From JAXFQS01 sp034178815 (GTDB lineage Bacteria; Verrucomicrobiota; Kiritimatiellia; RFP12; DVOR01), in contig JAXFQS010000061.1 in the NCBI GenBank assembly GCA_034178815.1, positions 1 to 5,506 on the forward strand: a stretch of 5,506 nucleotides of DNA, given 5' to 3'. This document shows, piece by piece, positions 4,289 through 5,506 of this stretch. The notes beneath the pieces are model-generated. The model was not told where the DNA came from and did no database searches. It worked only from the letters and a program-made list of their open reading frames with translations. A program made the position numbers and the translations under genes. Positions within the stretch are counted from its first letter, which is position 1; each line of letters starts with the position of its first letter.

Positions 4289-5506
4289 ATGGCCCTCTCG
4301 CACATTGCCACCCTGCGCCTCGCCACGCTCCTCACCCTCCTTGCCGCGCCAACCCTTCTCGCACGCAACCTCCAGCACCGCCCCGAGACCTGGTTCCACT
4401 TCATCGGCGGCAATGTCTCGTCCAACGGCATCACCGCCGACCTCGAAGCAATCGCCTCGGCAGGTTATTCCGGCGTGCAGTTTTTCCACGGTTCCGGCGA
4501 CCTCTGGCCAGGCACCCAACACCCCGTGGTCTGCCTAGGCCCCGAGTGGCTGGATATGGTTCGCCACCTGCGCAACGAGTGCACCCGGCTGGGCCTGAGG
4601 TTCGTTGTCCAGAACTGCCCTGGTTGGTCTCTTGCGGGCGGGCCGTGGATACCTCACGGCAAGGCGATGCGCAACCTGGTGGCCAACGACCCGTCCGGGC
4701 TGGACTACCGCGACATTCTGACCGTTGCCTTCCCGGAGCCGCTCGGAGACGAGGCGCCGGAGACCATCCTTCCGCCCCCCGACTACCGCCACACCTTCCC
4801 CGAGCCCGTCTGCATCCGCACCCTCGAACTGCCCAACGCCAACCAGTGTTCCCACCCGCATTGCTACACGCCGCAGACCGACGCCGAACTCTATGTCGAC
4901 GGGCGGCTTGTGCGCACCATCGCCATCCCCTCCTGCAACTGGCAGGGCGAGAAACCCTTCGTCGTCGCCCTACCCGAGACCACCGGAACCGTCTGGCAAG
5001 TCCGCTTCAAGGCGCGCCACGGCGACCTCAACCCCAACCTGCGCGTCGCCATCCGCCAAGCCGCCCGCCAGCAGAACTGGTGCGGCGAGGGCGGGTTCGA
5101 TCTCATCAACGCCCCGGAGCAAATCCTGCCCGCGCAAGACCCCCGTTCGTGGGTATCCCAAGTCCTCGTCTGTACTAACGGAACGACCCCGCCCCTAGGT
5201 TGGAAAGTCCTCCGCATCGGCCACATCAACGTCGGCCACATCAACGCACCCGCTCCCAAGGAGGCTACCGGCTGGGAGTGCGACAAGCTGGCCCCCGTCG
5301 GAGCCGAAACCCACTTCGCCGGCTATGTCGGACACCTCATCCAGAACGGCATCCGCCCGGACGGTATGCTGATCGACAGTTGGGAATGCCGCCGCCAGAG
5401 TTGGACCGACAACCTCGACCTCTTCCAACTCTTCCGCGCCCGCCGCGGATACGACCTCGCCCCCTGGATGCCCGCCCTCTTCGGCTATGTCGTCAAGACA
5501 CCTCAG
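4289..5506 (+). CDS. Secreted glycoside hydrolase, GH106 alpha-L-rhamnosidase-like (N-terminal part; 3' end outside the window)
   Basis: The frame stays open for 406 codons from the ATG at 4289 to the window end, roughly 40% of a typical GH106 protein. Residues 1-25 are a Sec signal peptide (His/Arg-containing start, LATLLTLLAAPTLLA, then Arg-Asn) with no lipobox cysteine, so a periplasmic or secreted enzyme is expected. GH106-type landmarks follow: WFHFIGGNVSSNGITADLEA (35-54); SAGYSGVQFF (57-66), the first barrel strand; GLRFVVQNCPGW then GGPWIPHGKAM (102-127); RIGHINVGHINAPAP then TGWECDKL (309-334); and LIDSWE (361-366) with SWT (371-373) and RRGYDLAPWMPALFGYVV (385-402). Glu366 of DSWE is a plausible catalytic or metal-site acid; the rest of the active site lies downstream. 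Substrates would be terminal alpha-L-rhamnose on plant or bacterial polysaccharides. It follows a YhcH-family gene at nine bases, without a clear ribosome binding site, suggesting translational coupling. The family call rests on remembered motifs; rhamnose specificity is inferred. Confidence -1.
   Translation, partial: MALSHIATLRLATLLTLLAAPTLLARNLQHRPETWFHFIGGNVSSNGITADLEAIASAGYSGVQFFHGSGDLWPGTQHPVVCLGPEWLDMVRHLRNECTRLGLRFVVQNCPGWSLAGGPWIPHGKAMRNLVANDPSGLDYRDILTVAFPEPLGDEAPETILPPPDYRHTFPEPVCIRTLELPNANQCSHPHCYTPQTDAELYVDGRLVRTIAIPSCNWQGEKPFVVALPETTGTVWQVRFKARHGDLNPNLRVAIRQAARQQNWCGEGGFDLINAPEQILPAQDPRSWVSQVLVCTNGTTPPLGWKVLRIGHINVGHINAPAPKEATGWECDKLAPVGAETHFAGYVGHLIQNGIRPDGMLIDSWECRRQSWTDNLDLFQLFRARRGYDLAPWMPALFGYVVKTPQ
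5218..5247 (+). repeat. Tandem 15-base repeat inside the GH106-like gene
   Basis: CGGCCACATCAACGT at 5218-5232 is followed directly by CGGCCACATCAACGC at 5233-5247, a 14 of 15 match. It is in frame and encodes GHINV-GHINA. From memory, other GH106 proteins have a GHTxxGxxN motif here, so the repeat seems to lie on the motif rather than add length. Confidence -1.

Noticed and set aside
3683..4522. A 279-codon open frame on the - strand across the YhcH gene and the start of the GH106 gene
   Set aside because: It lies opposite two genes with clear family motifs, has no recognisable domain or ribosome binding site, and is expected where the sense codons end in C.
3897..4538. A 213-codon + strand frame rich in Ser, Pro, Arg and Thr
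   Set aside because: It is an out-of-frame reading of the YhcH and GH106 genes; its low-complexity composition is typical of shifted G+C-rich coding DNA.
4546..5286. Several long open frames on both strands inside the GH106 region
   Set aside because: Frame 2 from 4289 carries all the recognisable motifs; the others are shadows rich in Arg, Pro and Ser.
1..5506. CRISPR array, riboswitch or intact insertion sequence
   Set aside because: I see no regularly spaced repeats, no recognisable aptamer core, and no pair of terminal inverted repeats around a transposase.

Overview
The window is G+C-rich bacterial DNA, and every protein gene I can support lies on the + strand. The gene content suggests a Gram-negative glycan degrader, perhaps of the PVC group (Kiritimatiellota, Lentisphaerota or Verrucomicrobiota). 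The signs are a secreted protein with a calcium-binding DxDxDG segment, a periplasmic SurA-like chaperone, and a YhcH-family gene followed at once by a secreted GH106-type alpha-L-rhamnosidase. The phylum is an inference from content; no rRNA or marker gene here fixes it.

Left third (1-2670): the 3' end of a large secreted protein, then a G+C-rich stem-loop, then a SurA/PpiC-type periplasmic folding factor with a clear Shine-Dalgarno. The 16S rRNA dimethyladenosine transferase gene rsmA follows ten bases later. The last two look like an operon and recall the proteobacterial surA-pdxA-rsmA order without pdxA.

Middle (2671-3829): an 850-base stretch with no convincing intact gene. It holds an imperfect copy of the end of rsmA, a possible eroded transposase fragment and a G-run cluster. 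It ends at a complete tRNA-Gly(CCC) gene on the - strand with an encoded CCA end and a good promoter. The tRNA 3' end faces the eroded stretch. A possible promoter for the next operon lies very close to its first start codon.

Right third (3830-5506): a YhcH/YjgK/YiaL-family sugar-metabolism protein, then nine bases later a secreted GH106-like glycoside hydrolase that runs off the window. Together they look like the start of a locus for rhamnose-containing glycans. Base composition flips here: the left genes are G-rich on the + strand and these two are C-rich, although all are read in the same direction.
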